Of a stretch of DNA of 64,000 nucleotides, positions 42,565 to 51,187 are shown in pieces. Under the pieces are notes generated by a model. That model was not told the DNA's origin. It worked only from the letters and a program-made list of their open reading frames with translations, and made no database searches. The position numbers and the translations under genes are program-made. Each line of letters starts with the position of its first letter. The stretch's first letter is position 1. This DNA comes from Leptospiraceae bacterium (lineage in GTDB: Bacteria > Spirochaetota > Leptospiria > Leptospirales > Leptospiraceae): the NCBI GenBank assembly GCA_024233835.1, contig JACKPC010000005.1, forward strand, positions 62,001 through 126,000. The letters are read 5' to 3'.

Positions 42565-44403
42565 ATGAGTTTTGAAACTGGGAAGGTCTCAGTACAAACG
42601 GAAAACATTTTTCCAATTATTAAGAAATGGTTATATTCGGAAAAGGATATATTTCTTCGAGAACTCGTATCCAATTCAACCGATGCCATAGCCAAGCTGA
42701 AAAAAATTGCTCTTAGTGAAGAGTTTGAGGGCGGCACCGACTATAAAATCTCTATCACATTTGATAAAGATGCCCGTACCCTTTCGATTGAAGATAATGG
42801 AATCGGTATGACAGCCGATGAAATAAAAAAGTATATCAATGAAATTGCTTTTAGTGGAGCGGAAGATTTTGTAAAGAAATACAACTCTGCCGGTAAGGAA
42901 GAGGAAGGTAGCGGTAAAACCGGAATTATCGGTCATTTCGGACTGGGTTTTTATTCTTCCTTTATGGTGTCCACTAAAGTAGTAATTGAGACAAAGTCCT
43001 ATCGGCAGGGGAGTGAAGGTGTTCGATGGGAGAGTGAGTCCGGAGTTGAGTTTAAGCTGAGCAAAATTGAGAAGGAAAATAGGGGAACTAAAGTAACCCT
43101 TCATCTCGATAGTGATTCGGGCGAATATCTGGATAAGTGGAAATTAAAGGATCTGATAAAGCGTTATTGCGATTTCCTTCCTGTTCCGATTACCGTTGAA
43201 GAAGAAGAAGCCAATAAAAAAAGAGCTTTATGGTCGGAAAGTCCTTCTTCCTTAAAAGAAGAAGATTATAAAGAGTTTTATAATTATCTATTTCCTTTTT
43301 CGGGAGAGCCTCATTTCTGGATCCATCTTAACGTAGATTATCCATTCAGACTTCAGGGAATTTTATATTTCCCTCAAATGAAACATGAAATGGATATCAA
43401 CAAGAACGGCATTAAGCTTTATTGCAACCACGTTTTCGTGAGTGACGAAGCAAGTGAACTAATTCCGAGTTTCTTAAGTGTTTTGAAAGGAACTATTGAT
43501 ATTCCCGATCTTCCGCTTAACGTCTCTCGTTCTTATCTGCAACAGGATCCTCTTGTAAAGAAAATATCCTCGCATATCATTAAGAAAGTGGCTGATAAAT
43601 TTTCAGAAGATTTTAGGAAAGATAGACTTGACTTCGAAAAGAAGTGGGATGAAATTTCTCTTTTTGCCAAGTTTGCTATTCTTAACGATGAAAAGTTTTA
43701 TGAAGGTGTGAAAGATGTAGTTTTATTTCCATCTACTGAAGGAAAATTTGTTACTTTAAAAGAATACTGGGATAAAAACCAGGAGAAAAACGATAAGAAA
43801 GTATACTACGCTCTCGAAACGGAAGCAAATTCGGTATATATGGATCTTTTTAAGTCCCAGGGGCTTGAAGCCATACTGGTAGATTCAAGGATTGATTCTC
43901 ACTTTATCCAGTTCCTTGAAACGAAAAATCCGGATATGCGTTTTCAAAGAGTGGATTCAGATGTAGTAGATCAAGTTGTAGATAAAGATGCAGCGGGTGA
44001 AATTGTCGATAAGGATAATAAAACTGAATCCGATAGGATTAAAGAAGCTTTTACTAAGATGATAGGACGCGATGGCCTTGAAATTAAAGTGCAGGCTTTG
44101 AAATCCGGAGATGTCCCGTCTTTGATAACTTTACCCGAGCATCTTCGTCGTATCAGTGAGATGAATGTTGGTATGGGACATGACACTGCCAGTTTCTTGA
44201 GAAACCACACTCTTGTTTTGAACTCCGGTTCGGCTATAGTCAAATCGGCTTTGAAGCATATCGAAGGGGTTAATGAAGAGAAAGGAAAATTATTGGCTCA
44301 GCACATTTACGATTTGGCTCTTGTTTCTGCAAGGTTACTTGAAGAAAAGCAGATGGGTGATTTCGTGAAGCGTGCAAACAAGATTCTTGGGATGATCGAT
44401 TAA
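42565..44403 (+). CDS. htpG: Molecular chaperone HtpG (Hsp90)
   Basis: This 612-residue Hsp90 has the GHKL ATP site in the N-terminal domain: LRELVSNSTDAIAKLKK, SIEDNGIGMT and GHFGLGFYSSFMV. The middle-domain Arg is in LPLNVSRSYLQQ and a normal C-terminal dimerisation domain follows. It starts three bases after BatD with GGAGG upstream, so it is co-transcribed with the Bat-like genes. That context suggests a link between envelope stress and this chaperone. The length is usual for bacteria. Confidence 0.96.
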   Translation: MSFETGKVSVQTENIFPIIKKWLYSEKDIFLRELVSNSTDAIAKLKKIALSEEFEGGTDYKISITFDKDARTLSIEDNGIGMTADEIKKYINEIAFSGAEDFVKKYNSAGKEEEGSGKTGIIGHFGLGFYSSFMVSTKVVIETKSYRQGSEGVRWESESGVEFKLSKIEKENRGTKVTLHLDSDSGEYLDKWKLKDLIKRYCDFLPVPITVEEEEANKKRALWSESPSSLKEEDYKEFYNYLFPFSGEPHFWIHLNVDYPFRLQGILYFPQMKHEMDINKNGIKLYCNHVFVSDEASELIPSFLSVLKGTIDIPDLPLNVSRSYLQQDPLVKKISSHIIKKVADKFSEDFRKDRLDFEKKWDEISLFAKFAILNDEKFYEGVKDVVLFPSTEGKFVTLKEYWDKNQEKNDKKVYYALETEANSVYMDLFKSQGLEAILVDSRIDSHFIQFLETKNPDMRFQRVDSDVVDQVVDKDAAGEIVDKDNKTESDRIKEAFTKMIGRDGLEIKVQALKSGDVPSLITLPEHLRRISEMNVGMGHDTASFLRNHTLVLNSGSAIVKSALKHIEGVNEEKGKLLAQHIYDLALVSARLLEEKQMGDFVKRANKILGMID

Positions 44404-44422
44404 TCTTTTCCCTGTTGATTGG

Positions 44423-44455
44423 CCTGTAGGTGTTATTGTAATGCGCACCTACAGG
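44423..44455 (+). terminator. Strong inverted repeat after htpG
   Basis: CCTGTAGGTG (44423-44432) pairs exactly with CACCTACAGG (44446-44455), a 10-bp stem with a 13-base loop, 20 bases after the htpG stop. A T-run is absent, so a terminator or mRNA-stabilising function is inferred from position. It also borders the accessory segment that starts at 44464. Confidence 0.5.
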
Positions 44456-44463
44456 TGTCCCCG

Positions 44464-44478
44464 GTAGCCAGCTCTTCT
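44464..44478 (+). repeat. 15-bp direct repeat, left copy
   Basis: GTAGCCAGCTCTTCT at 44464-44478 is repeated exactly at 45135-45149. The two copies enclose a 671-base segment that contains only the Rpn-family remnant gene. This could be a target-site duplication or a remnant of recombination. Confidence 0.65.
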
Positions 44479-44543
44479 CGGAATTATTGCTATGATTACG
44501 ATTCCAGAAGTTTCCAGGCGAAATGACTTTTGCAGAATCCTTA

Positions 44544-45011
44544 TTAGATACCTATTTTTCTAAAAAGCTTCTCTAAATATTTCTGTTGAATTTCAGAAAT
44601 ATCCGCAATCAGTAATAAATCAAGGCTCTTCTTGCGCATAGAAATAGCGGTTTTTAGTCTGGCTTTATGCGTAGCTCTTTGTTTCTCGGCTTCGCCTTTT
44701 TCTAACTGGTTCAGATGCAGAGTCCATATTCCAACAATATATTTCAGAAGCTGGAAGGCTGTCATTCTATCAGGATAGCTCTTGTGCTCAAGTAGCAAAT
44801 AGATATAACTCTCTTTTCCGGCTATAGAAACTTTAAATAGCATATCTGATTGTATATCTCGATAATTCGGATCGATAAAACTATCTTTAGCAATTTCTAA
44901 AGTATCCAGCGATATGTCTTTCAAAAGCTCTGAAGGTAAGCGATGTTTCAGAAAATCAATCACATTTTCTCTACTCTGAAATGTGACTTTAAAAAAAGAA
45001 TTATGATTCAT
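44544..45011 (-). CDS. Rpn-family (PF04754-like) nuclease, internally shortened
   Basis: This 155-residue protein resembles the Rpn/transposase-31 family of PD-(D/E)XK proteins. SLPSEL-like helices open it, then DIQSDMLFKVSIAGKESYIYLLLEHKS gives the Asp and ExK residues of the nuclease core. Full members are about 300 residues. Here the region after IVGIWTLHLNQLEKGEAEK is replaced by a short basic/helical tail, so about half the protein is missing. Probably degraded or a minimal variant. It lies between exact 15-bp direct repeats. Confidence 0.7.
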   Translation of the reverse strand: MNHNSFFKVTFQSRENVIDFLKHRLPSELLKDISLDTLEIAKDSFIDPNYRDIQSDMLFKVSIAGKESYIYLLLEHKSYPDRMTAFQLLKYIVGIWTLHLNQLEKGEAEKQRATHKARLKTAISMRKKSLDLLLIADISEIQQKYLEKLFRKIGI

Positions 45012-45134
45012 TCGTAATCTCTAAACTGTTTTTACAGGTTCCGAGATAGAAATTGCGATCGTTCGCGTGGGTTTTCTTCCCTTATTTGGTACTAGTGTTT
45101 TAATCACATGACTACCGGTTAAACCAGCAGTCAT

Positions 45135-45149
45135 GTAGCCAGCTCTTCT
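45135..45149 (+). repeat. 15-bp direct repeat, right copy
   Basis: This is the exact second copy of the 44464-44478 sequence, immediately before the 3' end of the acyltransferase gene. See the left copy. Confidence 0.65.
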
Positions 45150-45150
45150 T

Positions 45151-46443
45151 CTAATGAAAGTCATGGACGGCTGTATCGCCCATATCATAAGGCTGAATAA
45201 TACAGCGGGTCAGTTCTTTTGTGTTGTTCATTAACCTTCTTAAATCATCGTTTAGACGTTGAAGTATCGAGTCGAGTCCGGTGGTTCTATTTTTCTTGTA
45301 AGCTTCATAGTATTCAGAGAGAAGAAAAGGTTTGGCAAATACCACATGGGCTTTGCGAGGTAAATGAGCGGGTTCACCTCCCAGAGCATGGGGTGTTCTT
45401 CCTAAAACAAAGGATTCATAGCGGTTCAAATATTCATAGAAACGCTCCGGACTCGGCCAGGAAAGCAGGTAATCGCGTTTGATTACTATCATGTCATAAG
45501 CTTTTACACATTCCCGGTTGGCCCAGGCCAGTTCGGTATCTGTTAATTTTGGAACTTTTGAGTTCGGATATTTTAATTCAACTAATTCCAGGACTGATGT
45601 TAGAAAACGCAACTTGGTGATAGCATCGGCGTCTTTATTATAGCCCTGTATGCCGATTTTCTCTGCAACGTTATCTAACATAACATGGCGAATTTTCCCA
45701 ACCCTGTAATTGTATTCGGCATTTTCGTCAACTTCTATACCATATTCTTCTTCGGCTTTCTCTAAGAGGAGTCTTCCTACCATCATAAAACGACGTAGTA
45801 AGTTTCTATCTCCGGCGTCTGCACCGAGTTTTCTTTCAATTACCCGAATGGAACGCATGAGATCATCCACAATTACATTGTCCGGAGATTTAATGACATA
45901 TTTAATAAAGCCGGGAAGTATTACAATATCTGCATTCGGATCCTGTTTTCTGGCGTCTTCAAAGGCACCGAGACTGAGTTTTACAATGCCCGGCTGAAAA
46001 GGCATCAGGTTGTCATTTTCTCCGCACATGGGCTCTCCTTCGGGGAATAGCACCAGTTTGCCTTTGTCTGAGGCCAGAATGCTTCTTGCGGTTTTCATCG
46101 AGTCTTTATCAGCAATGCCCGGTATAATGGAGAAACCCCCGAGACTCTGGTAGAGTTTCCCGAGAGCACCAAAAATAAAATCAAAAGCCCTGCGTGTAGC
46201 CATATAATTAAACCGACTGCACATCATATTGGCTATATGATAAGCGATCATAGGTTCGGCCTGACTCGGATGGTTGGTAAAGAAAAGAACTCTTTTGTTT
46301 TCTAAGGAGCGGAGCATGGCCTTATCTTCATCTGAAATGATAATATCTTCGATGTTCTGGTATATTTTGAGAGCAACGGGTAAGGTTAGATCGGCAAACC
46401 AGGCCACGTAAGCCTTAAATTCCGGTGGCATGAAATACTTCAT
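45151..46443 (-). CDS. Acyltransferase, PlsC-like
   Basis: I chose the ATG at 46443 because AGGAG lies five bases upstream on the minus strand; an upstream frame adds 19 residues. The 430-residue protein has the PlsC motif I as NHPSQAEP (HX4E in place of the usual HX4D) and FPEGEP as motif III. A following block (PFQPGIVKLS) is also typical. It should transfer an acyl chain to a glycerophosphate or related lipid. The C-terminal 150 residues do not match a known domain. The Glu for Asp change in motif I is unusual. Confidence 0.85.
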   Translation of the reverse strand: MKYFMPPEFKAYVAWFADLTLPVALKIYQNIEDIIISDEDKAMLRSLENKRVLFFTNHPSQAEPMIAYHIANMMCSRFNYMATRRAFDFIFGALGKLYQSLGGFSIIPGIADKDSMKTARSILASDKGKLVLFPEGEPMCGENDNLMPFQPGIVKLSLGAFEDARKQDPNADIVILPGFIKYVIKSPDNVIVDDLMRSIRVIERKLGADAGDRNLLRRFMMVGRLLLEKAEEEYGIEVDENAEYNYRVGKIRHVMLDNVAEKIGIQGYNKDADAITKLRFLTSVLELVELKYPNSKVPKLTDTELAWANRECVKAYDMIVIKRDYLLSWPSPERFYEYLNRYESFVLGRTPHALGGEPAHLPRKAHVVFAKPFLLSEYYEAYKKNRTTGLDSILQRLNDDLRRLMNNTKELTRCIIQPYDMGDTAVHDFH

Positions 46444-46591
46444 AATAACTCCTGAAAAAACCTTTTTTCTCATCTTTTCACCTGTTTTAAATAAAGTCAA
46501 TCAGGGTTTTTTAAATCGTTAGTAAAGATCTTTCTTGACCGGGAAAGGCTCAAAAAAAAGATGGTATTATCTTCTATACAGGGAAGGATTT

Positions 46592-47368
46592 ATGTCTAAA
46601 AAAGTAGCTTATATTACCGGTGCATCCGGTGGAATAGGGGAAGCTTTTGCTCGAAAGCTTATCAAAGACTATAGCCTGGTTTTAATTGCCAGAAGTTCTG
46701 ACAAATTGAATCGAATTGCTGAAGAGCTTTCCTCTATCGGAAAAGCTGAAATTATTGTAGCTGATCTTACAAAACAGAAAGATGTAAAAGCAATTCAGGA
46801 TAGGATAGCCCAGGATAAAGAATTGGCTATGTTGATTAATAATGCCGGTTTTGGAACAACCGGGAAATTTTCAGAACTGAATCTTAACAAAGAACTTACA
46901 GAGATTCAACTGAATGTAAATACTCTTATTCGTTTGAGTCATGCCGCCAGTAATAATTTTCTGAAAAGAAACGAGAAGGGAATGATTATTAATGTTTCTT
47001 CTATAACGGCTTTTCTTCCTATTCCCGGTAGTGCAACTTATGCCGCTACAAAAGCCTATGTAAAAAGCTTTGGCGAATCTCTACACGAAGAGTTGAAGGA
47101 GAAAGGGATCTATGTTCAGACTCTCTGTCCTGGTTTTACAAGAACAAATTTTCAGGATACGGCAAATTTTGACAAAAGCCTTATTCCGGATTTTTTCTGG
47201 ATGGATGCTTCTCAAGTGGTGGAAGAATCTTTGAAATCTGCCGGGAAAAAAGAAGCGGTTTGTATTCCGGGTCTTTTAAATCGTTCTACTACTACTGTTT
47301 TAGATCTGATTCCGGGTGATATTTTGCGAAAATTAAGTAGCTTTCTTGTGGATAAAACTAAAACGTAA
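46592..47368 (+). CDS. Short-chain dehydrogenase/reductase (SDR)
   Basis: This is a 258-residue NAD(P)-dependent SDR starting at the ATG at 46592, which has GGAAGG upstream; the ORF extends upstream without family similarity. It has TGASGGIG (residues 9-16), NNAGFG, the catalytic Ser in INVSSITAF, and YAATK (Tyr150/Lys154). The C-terminal sequence suggests an acyl/keto-reductase-like member. The substrate is unknown. It is divergent from the acyltransferase, so both may be part of a lipid-related locus. Confidence 0.9.
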   Translation: MSKKVAYITGASGGIGEAFARKLIKDYSLVLIARSSDKLNRIAEELSSIGKAEIIVADLTKQKDVKAIQDRIAQDKELAMLINNAGFGTTGKFSELNLNKELTEIQLNVNTLIRLSHAASNNFLKRNEKGMIINVSSITAFLPIPGSATYAATKAYVKSFGESLHEELKEKGIYVQTLCPGFTRTNFQDTANFDKSLIPDFFWMDASQVVEESLKSAGKKEAVCIPGLLNRSTTTVLDLIPGDILRKLSSFLVDKTKT

Positions 47369-47449
47369 TAACTGGAGTCTCCAAAGTTTGTCGGGGAAGA
47401 AGGCGAATCAATATGAGTTTGCTTAAAAATCCGATCTTTTAAGGAGAAG

Positions 47450-49003
47450 TTATTTTATACCATGGTAATTGAGCCAATCCTGGTAATCGAGGAAAATATC
47501 CACTCGACTGTCTGAACCCAGGCGGTTCTGAATATGTTTCGCGGTGATCCCGGGTCCTGAGGCATGAAATCCTTCTGCAATTTTTGAATCGTGTCGTAAC
47601 ATAAGGTCAAATTGACTTCCGCTCATCCAGTAAAAATATTTCTTACTGGAAAGAACCGGAACATTGTCTTGAAGTTGCAAGGAATAGGTCGGCAGTTTGG
47701 GATAATCGGAACGAACTACTTCACTTCCAAGGTGGCTGAGTTTGATAAAGGAAGGTTTTTCTCCCAGTAGAAAACCAAGATGGGATTCTTCCTCTTCTCC
47801 AAAGCTATCGGCTGTACCATGAACCCAGAGGCCAAAAGCGGCCAGATCATACCAGGTTTTAACACCGGCTGACCATATGATTCGTTTGCCGGTTTCTTTC
47901 TCTGTCCATTCTGCTTGCCAGGCTGTGCTTCGGGTTATGAAAAGAGGACCTTCCGGTAAAGATACCGGGCTTAAGAAGTTTCGATTAAATTTAAGAGCTT
48001 TACCTTTTAGAGGCCAGAGTTCCTCTTCTGGTTTTTGTGATACCGGCTGTTTTTTGGAATTGAGAAGAGCTTTTCCATTCAAAACCTCCCCATTATCGGT
48101 TTCCCCCCTGGTAATGAGGATTTTTCCGTAATTTCTACTGAAACAGGCGACTCCGATTTTCTGATGGCAGCCTCCTCCATATTTTCTAAGTTCCCTTCTT
48201 TCAGTAAAAACGTCATCTCGAACCTGTCCTGATTGTAAGGGTTCAAGCAGAGTTTTTAAATCATTTCTTTCGGATTTTATTTCAACTGCCAGGGCTCCCT
48301 GTGCGGGTGCGTTAGGATTCTCCGAGAGAGGGAGAACCATAAAAAGAGATTCCTGTAAAATGATACGAAGATAAGAACGTATCTGCACGAATTCTTCTTC
48401 TTTACATTCCGGAAAATTTTCTGCCAGCATCCTGTCGAGAGCAGCCTTTGCCAGAATAATTCCCTGAATACCGGGATTCTCCTGCCATTTTCGAATTCGT
48501 GTTTGAATGTTTCCCCGGACAGGTTCAAAAAGAATGGATTTTTGCTGTAAGTTTTTGGGTAAGGCTTTGGAGAAGAATTTCCCCAGGTTATACTCCCGTC
48601 TCGGAGAGGAACTCATCAGGCGTATTTCTGAATAGTTCGGGTTCTGATAGGCTTCTGTTTTAAATAATAGGATATCTCTCTGGTCTTCTCTCTGTAAAAT
48701 GGAAAGAATTTCAGTCTGTCCATCTTCTTCTAATTCCAGATCTTTCCAGGAATGGACAACCAGATCGACTTTATCTTCGAGGATATCTTCCTTGAAATCC
48801 CTTGTAAAGACACCCTTACCACTCATTTTCCAGAGTGGAGAACTCAGGTCTTTATCTCCAAGAGACTCCTTGAAAAGAAATTGGATTTGGATATCGGGGT
48901 ATTTCTCTTTTAGTGCAGCTGCAACCAGGTAGGATTGAATTCTGGCAAGGGCACTTTTCCTGGAACCAATGCGAACTATACGAGACAAGGTATGTCTTCC
49001 CAA
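47450..49003 (-). CDS. hemC: Porphobilinogen deaminase with a C-terminal extension (HemC, possibly HemCD)
   Basis: The first 310 residues are porphobilinogen deaminase, which builds hydroxymethylbilane from four porphobilinogens. RIGSRKSALARIQ opens it, VHSWKDLE lies in the first domain, NAPAQGALAVE precedes the cofactor loop, and the dipyrromethane-attachment Cys is in YGGGCHQKIG (Cys279). About 200 further residues follow and resemble the size and position of a uroporphyrinogen-III synthase (HemD) domain. HemCD fusion is reported in Leptospira; HemD similarity was not verified here. The gene overlaps hemA by 28 bases. Confidence 0.9.
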   Translation of the reverse strand: MGRHTLSRIVRIGSRKSALARIQSYLVAAALKEKYPDIQIQFLFKESLGDKDLSSPLWKMSGKGVFTRDFKEDILEDKVDLVVHSWKDLELEEDGQTEILSILQREDQRDILLFKTEAYQNPNYSEIRLMSSSPRREYNLGKFFSKALPKNLQQKSILFEPVRGNIQTRIRKWQENPGIQGIILAKAALDRMLAENFPECKEEEFVQIRSYLRIILQESLFMVLPLSENPNAPAQGALAVEIKSERNDLKTLLEPLQSGQVRDDVFTERRELRKYGGGCHQKIGVACFSRNYGKILITRGETDNGEVLNGKALLNSKKQPVSQKPEEELWPLKGKALKFNRNFLSPVSLPEGPLFITRSTAWQAEWTEKETGKRIIWSAGVKTWYDLAAFGLWVHGTADSFGEEEESHLGFLLGEKPSFIKLSHLGSEVVRSDYPKLPTYSLQLQDNVPVLSSKKYFYWMSGSQFDLMLRHDSKIAEGFHASGPGITAKHIQNRLGSDSRVDIFLDYQDWLNYHGIK

Positions 49004-49902
49004 CCGTGTATAAAATTTTGGCAGATGTTTTCTCGTTCAAAAATGATTTCCTGTATAACGGATTCTAATTTTTGTCTGAGAATGGCATTTCTCCTTTCGT
49101 TCTCTTTTAAAGAATGGAGAATCTCCGCGAAGGATACATATTTGATTTTGTCCGGAAAAAAATCCCCGGTATCGTCTTCACGAAAGTCTATGGCTCTTGC
49201 ACCTTCCGGTAAAGAAGGTATCCAGCGTTCTAGGGAAAAAGGAGCTGCAATAACAGTATCCTCTCCTTCCTCCGGTGTGTATTCAGAAAGGAGGGCTGTG
49301 GTGATTTTATATCTCGATTGAAGTTCTTTAAGTCTGTCCGAATTTCTGGCAATGACTCTGACTTTTGCTCCTGTTTTGAGAAGCCAGGGCAGCATTTGTT
49401 CAGCTAATTGACCTGAACCAAACATTGCGATGGATCTGGAACTTTTCAGATAACGGTAGGCAATTCCGCCGTAAGATTGGTCTCCGAGGTTTCTTAAGTA
49501 ACCAGAGCGAATTTTACGACTATCTTCGATTAACTGATCTCTAAGTCTGGCGATGTAGTGTCCGAGAGCAGAATCCGGTAAATTTTCATTTTTAAAACGT
49601 TCTTTAAACTGCGCAAAAACTTCTGTTTCACCTAATAATTTGGATTTGATACCGCTTACAATGCGTAGAAGCTCGGCATAAGCTTCGTATCCGTTTAGAC
49701 GGAAGTAAGAACCCCTTCTAACTGTGGAGTATTCAGAACTGAGTATTCTTTCATCTCCTATATAAACCGTTCTCATGCAGGTCTTCCAGTGGAAAAGGCC
49801 CGGAAATATAATTGAGTCTCTGTCTTTAGCTTCTGAATGGAAAACAACGAGATTCGACCACATGGAAGATAGTATAGCATAGCTTCCTTTTGCGATTGTC
49901 AT
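48976..49902 (-). CDS. hemA: Glutamyl-tRNA reductase, short form
   Basis: This 308-residue enzyme reduces glutamyl-tRNA to glutamate-1-semialdehyde, the first step of C5 heme synthesis. The catalytic Cys is in HWKTCMRT (Cys42, counted from the ATG at 49902). GETEVFAQFK matches the conserved GE-containing block, and a nucleotide fold with IAMFGSGQLAEQM follows. It is about 100 residues shorter than typical HemA, with a reduced C-terminal dimerisation domain. It overlaps hemC by 28 bases. A second ATG at residue 14 (MWSNLVVFHS) is possible. Confidence 0.88.
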   Translation of the reverse strand: MTIAKGSYAILSSMWSNLVVFHSEAKDRDSIIFPGLFHWKTCMRTVYIGDERILSSEYSTVRRGSYFRLNGYEAYAELLRIVSGIKSKLLGETEVFAQFKERFKNENLPDSALGHYIARLRDQLIEDSRKIRSGYLRNLGDQSYGGIAYRYLKSSRSIAMFGSGQLAEQMLPWLLKTGAKVRVIARNSDRLKELQSRYKITTALLSEYTPEEGEDTVIAAPFSLERWIPSLPEGARAIDFREDDTGDFFPDKIKYVSFAEILHSLKENERRNAILRQKLESVIQEIIFERENICQNFIHGWEDIPCLV

Positions 49903-49987
49903 GGAAGTGTCAGGGGCGGTATGATATTATTCAATTTTTTACGTGCTTCTATTCCTGAAAGAAAAGCTTACTTTTTTAAGTGAATAC

Positions 49988-50016
49988 TTGACAGGGTAGT
50001 CTAATAAGAATAAAGT
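49988..50016 (+). promoter_or_regulatory. Candidate sigma-70-type promoter of the small ORF at 50032
   Basis: TTGACA (49988-49993) is followed, after exactly 17 bases, by TAAAGT (50011-50016). It lies upstream of AGAGGA (50022-50027) and the ATG at 50032, so transcription would start close to the ribosome-binding site. The -10 hexamer is weak. Confidence 0.5.
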
Positions 50017-50031
50017 TCCTTAGAGGATAAT

Positions 50032-50187
50032 ATGCAATTCAATACCCATTCTATTTTAGATATTTCCCTTTCTTTGTCGGCTTTGAGCCTTTTAAGTTAT
50101 TTTTTTTATTTGTTTTTGCGTTCCCAAAAAATGGAATTAAGAAAGCAAGAAGTGCCTATTCGGGCTGAATCAAAAAGAAGAAGATAA
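50032..50187 (+). CDS. Small membrane protein (51 residues)
   Basis: ATG at 50032 has AGAGGA (50022-50027) four bases upstream and a good promoter before it. The product has a single membrane helix (SLSALSLLSYFFYLFLR) and a basic tail ending KRRR. The frame ends at TAA 50185-50187, and structured element B follows as a likely terminator. No homologue is recognised. Coordinated signals (promoter, ribosome site, terminator) make it a real gene in my view. Confidence 0.6.
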   Translation: MQFNTHSILDISLSLSALSLLSYFFYLFLRSQKMELRKQEVPIRAESKRRR

Positions 50188-50199
50188 ATTTTGTAGGCT

Positions 50200-50264
50200 T
50201 CGGAATCGCGGGTGAGCAAGCTTTGTGATGGCTCGCCTGCGAAAAAAATGCTTCCGACTTTTTT
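50200..50264 (+). terminator. Structured intergenic element, copy B (GTGAGC/GGCTCGC hairpin)
   Basis: An outer stem pairs TCGGAA (50200-50205) with TTCCGA (50252-50257). An inner 12-bp stem with two G-T pairs joins 50206-50217 to 50231-50242 (core GGTGAGC/GCTCGCC). Nine bases of A-rich sequence bulge on the 3' arm and TTTTTT (50259-50264) follows. It lies 3' of the small membrane protein gene. This is the clearest terminator-like member of the family (copies A and C). Confidence 0.6.
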
Positions 50265-50378
50265 AATAGAATACATTTTTTCTTCAAATTAAATTTTCTG
50301 AATAAAAATTTAATTGCCAAGTTTTAATTTTATTTTATAACATACATCTTCCTTATTTTTATTAGTGGGGTTTTATCA

Positions 50379-50684
50379 TTGGCAACAAAGTCCTTACAAC
50401 TTGTTCTTTATACCGAGAAAGGTTCAGAAATAACTCCTATTCATCGTGAAGCAGTTGGAAGAGATGGAGTAGGTCAGGAAGTTTTTAAAGGACATTCATC
50501 GGTGTCCAGACTTCATGCCATGTTTTATAGGGATAATCAGTTCTGGTATGTTGAAGATCTCGATTCTTTCAATGGAACCTTCCTGAATGGAGAAAAGCTT
50601 CAGGCGGGAAAAAAGTATCCTATTAAAAATGGAGATACTCTATATCTTTCGAGTTCTTTCAAATTAGAATGTAAAATTTTTTAA
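50379..50684 (+). CDS. FHA-domain protein
   Basis: This 101-residue protein is a single forkhead-associated domain, which binds phosphothreonine peptides. The key blocks are SSVSRLHAMF (conserved Ser-x-x-His) and DLDSFNGTFLNG (conserved Asn-Gly). TTG at 50379 is the start, with GTGGGG at 50364-50370. No Ser/Thr kinase is nearby, so its partner is unknown. A terminator at 50686-50714 follows. Confidence 0.85.
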   Translation: MATKSLQLVLYTEKGSEITPIHREAVGRDGVGQEVFKGHSSVSRLHAMFYRDNQFWYVEDLDSFNGTFLNGEKLQAGKKYPIKNGDTLYLSSSFKLECKIF

Positions 50685-50685
50685 A

Positions 50686-50714
50686 AATAACTTTACAGTT
50701 TAAGGTTATTTTTT
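50686..50714 (+). terminator. Intrinsic terminator of the FHA gene
   Basis: AATAACTTTA (50686-50695) pairs with TAAGGTTATT (50701-50710), including one G-T pair, over a five-base loop. TTTT follows at 50711-50714, two bases after the FHA stop. Confidence 0.7.
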
Positions 50715-50869
50715 CACCTTACTTAAATGAGAATGAGTATCAATATCAATAAGAAAATGGTTTTATTTTTTGAAAATGCAGAACGTATAGAGCCGGAGAA
50801 GGGTTCTTTGTTTATTGAAGAATTATTTCGGCCTTCCTCTTTTTCCGGGAAGAAGGCTGAAAAGAAAGA

Positions 50870-51187
50870 CTAATCGGTTACAACTTCGTATTCTTCCATA
50901 AAACCGGGGAATTTACCAACTTTACGGATAAATGTATATTTAAAGGGGTATAAAACCAGGCGATTCCCGGTTTCTTTCAGGGATTGCTTGGCTTCTCCGG
51001 ACATCAGGGCAAATGGGCTGGAAATAATAAAAAGCCCGGAACCCACTGCCAGGCTGGCAAGTCCCAGAGGTCTGGCTATAACCACATCGATTAGCATTTC
51101 TCCACTGCTTGGGACTTCTTCTGCTTTTATGGAACCGGAAAAAAAGAGAATCGTACTACAAAAGAGAATGGATAAAAATTGCTTCAT
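50870..51187 (-). CDS. Small exported hypothetical protein
   Basis: This 105-residue protein has an N-terminal signal peptide (MKQFLSILFCSTILFFSGS) and a second hydrophobic stretch (LGLASLAVGSGLFIISSPFA). Its length and single cysteine in the signal region suggest a small envelope protein. No family is recognised. It overlaps the TerC gene by four bases on the same strand, so the two are co-expressed. Confidence 0.65.
   Translation of the reverse strand: MKQFLSILFCSTILFFSGSIKAEEVPSSGEMLIDVVIARPLGLASLAVGSGLFIISSPFALMSGEAKQSLKETGNRLVLYPFKYTFIRKVGKFPGFMEEYEVVTD

Noticed and set aside
44544..45011. Active insertion sequence based on the transposase-like family name
   Set aside because: The protein is shortened, no terminal inverted repeats were found, and Rpn proteins are nucleases and not classic IS transposases.
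50727..50873. Small 48-residue frame after the FHA gene
   Set aside because: It has no ribosome site, follows a strong terminator, and overlaps the convergent gene at 50870.
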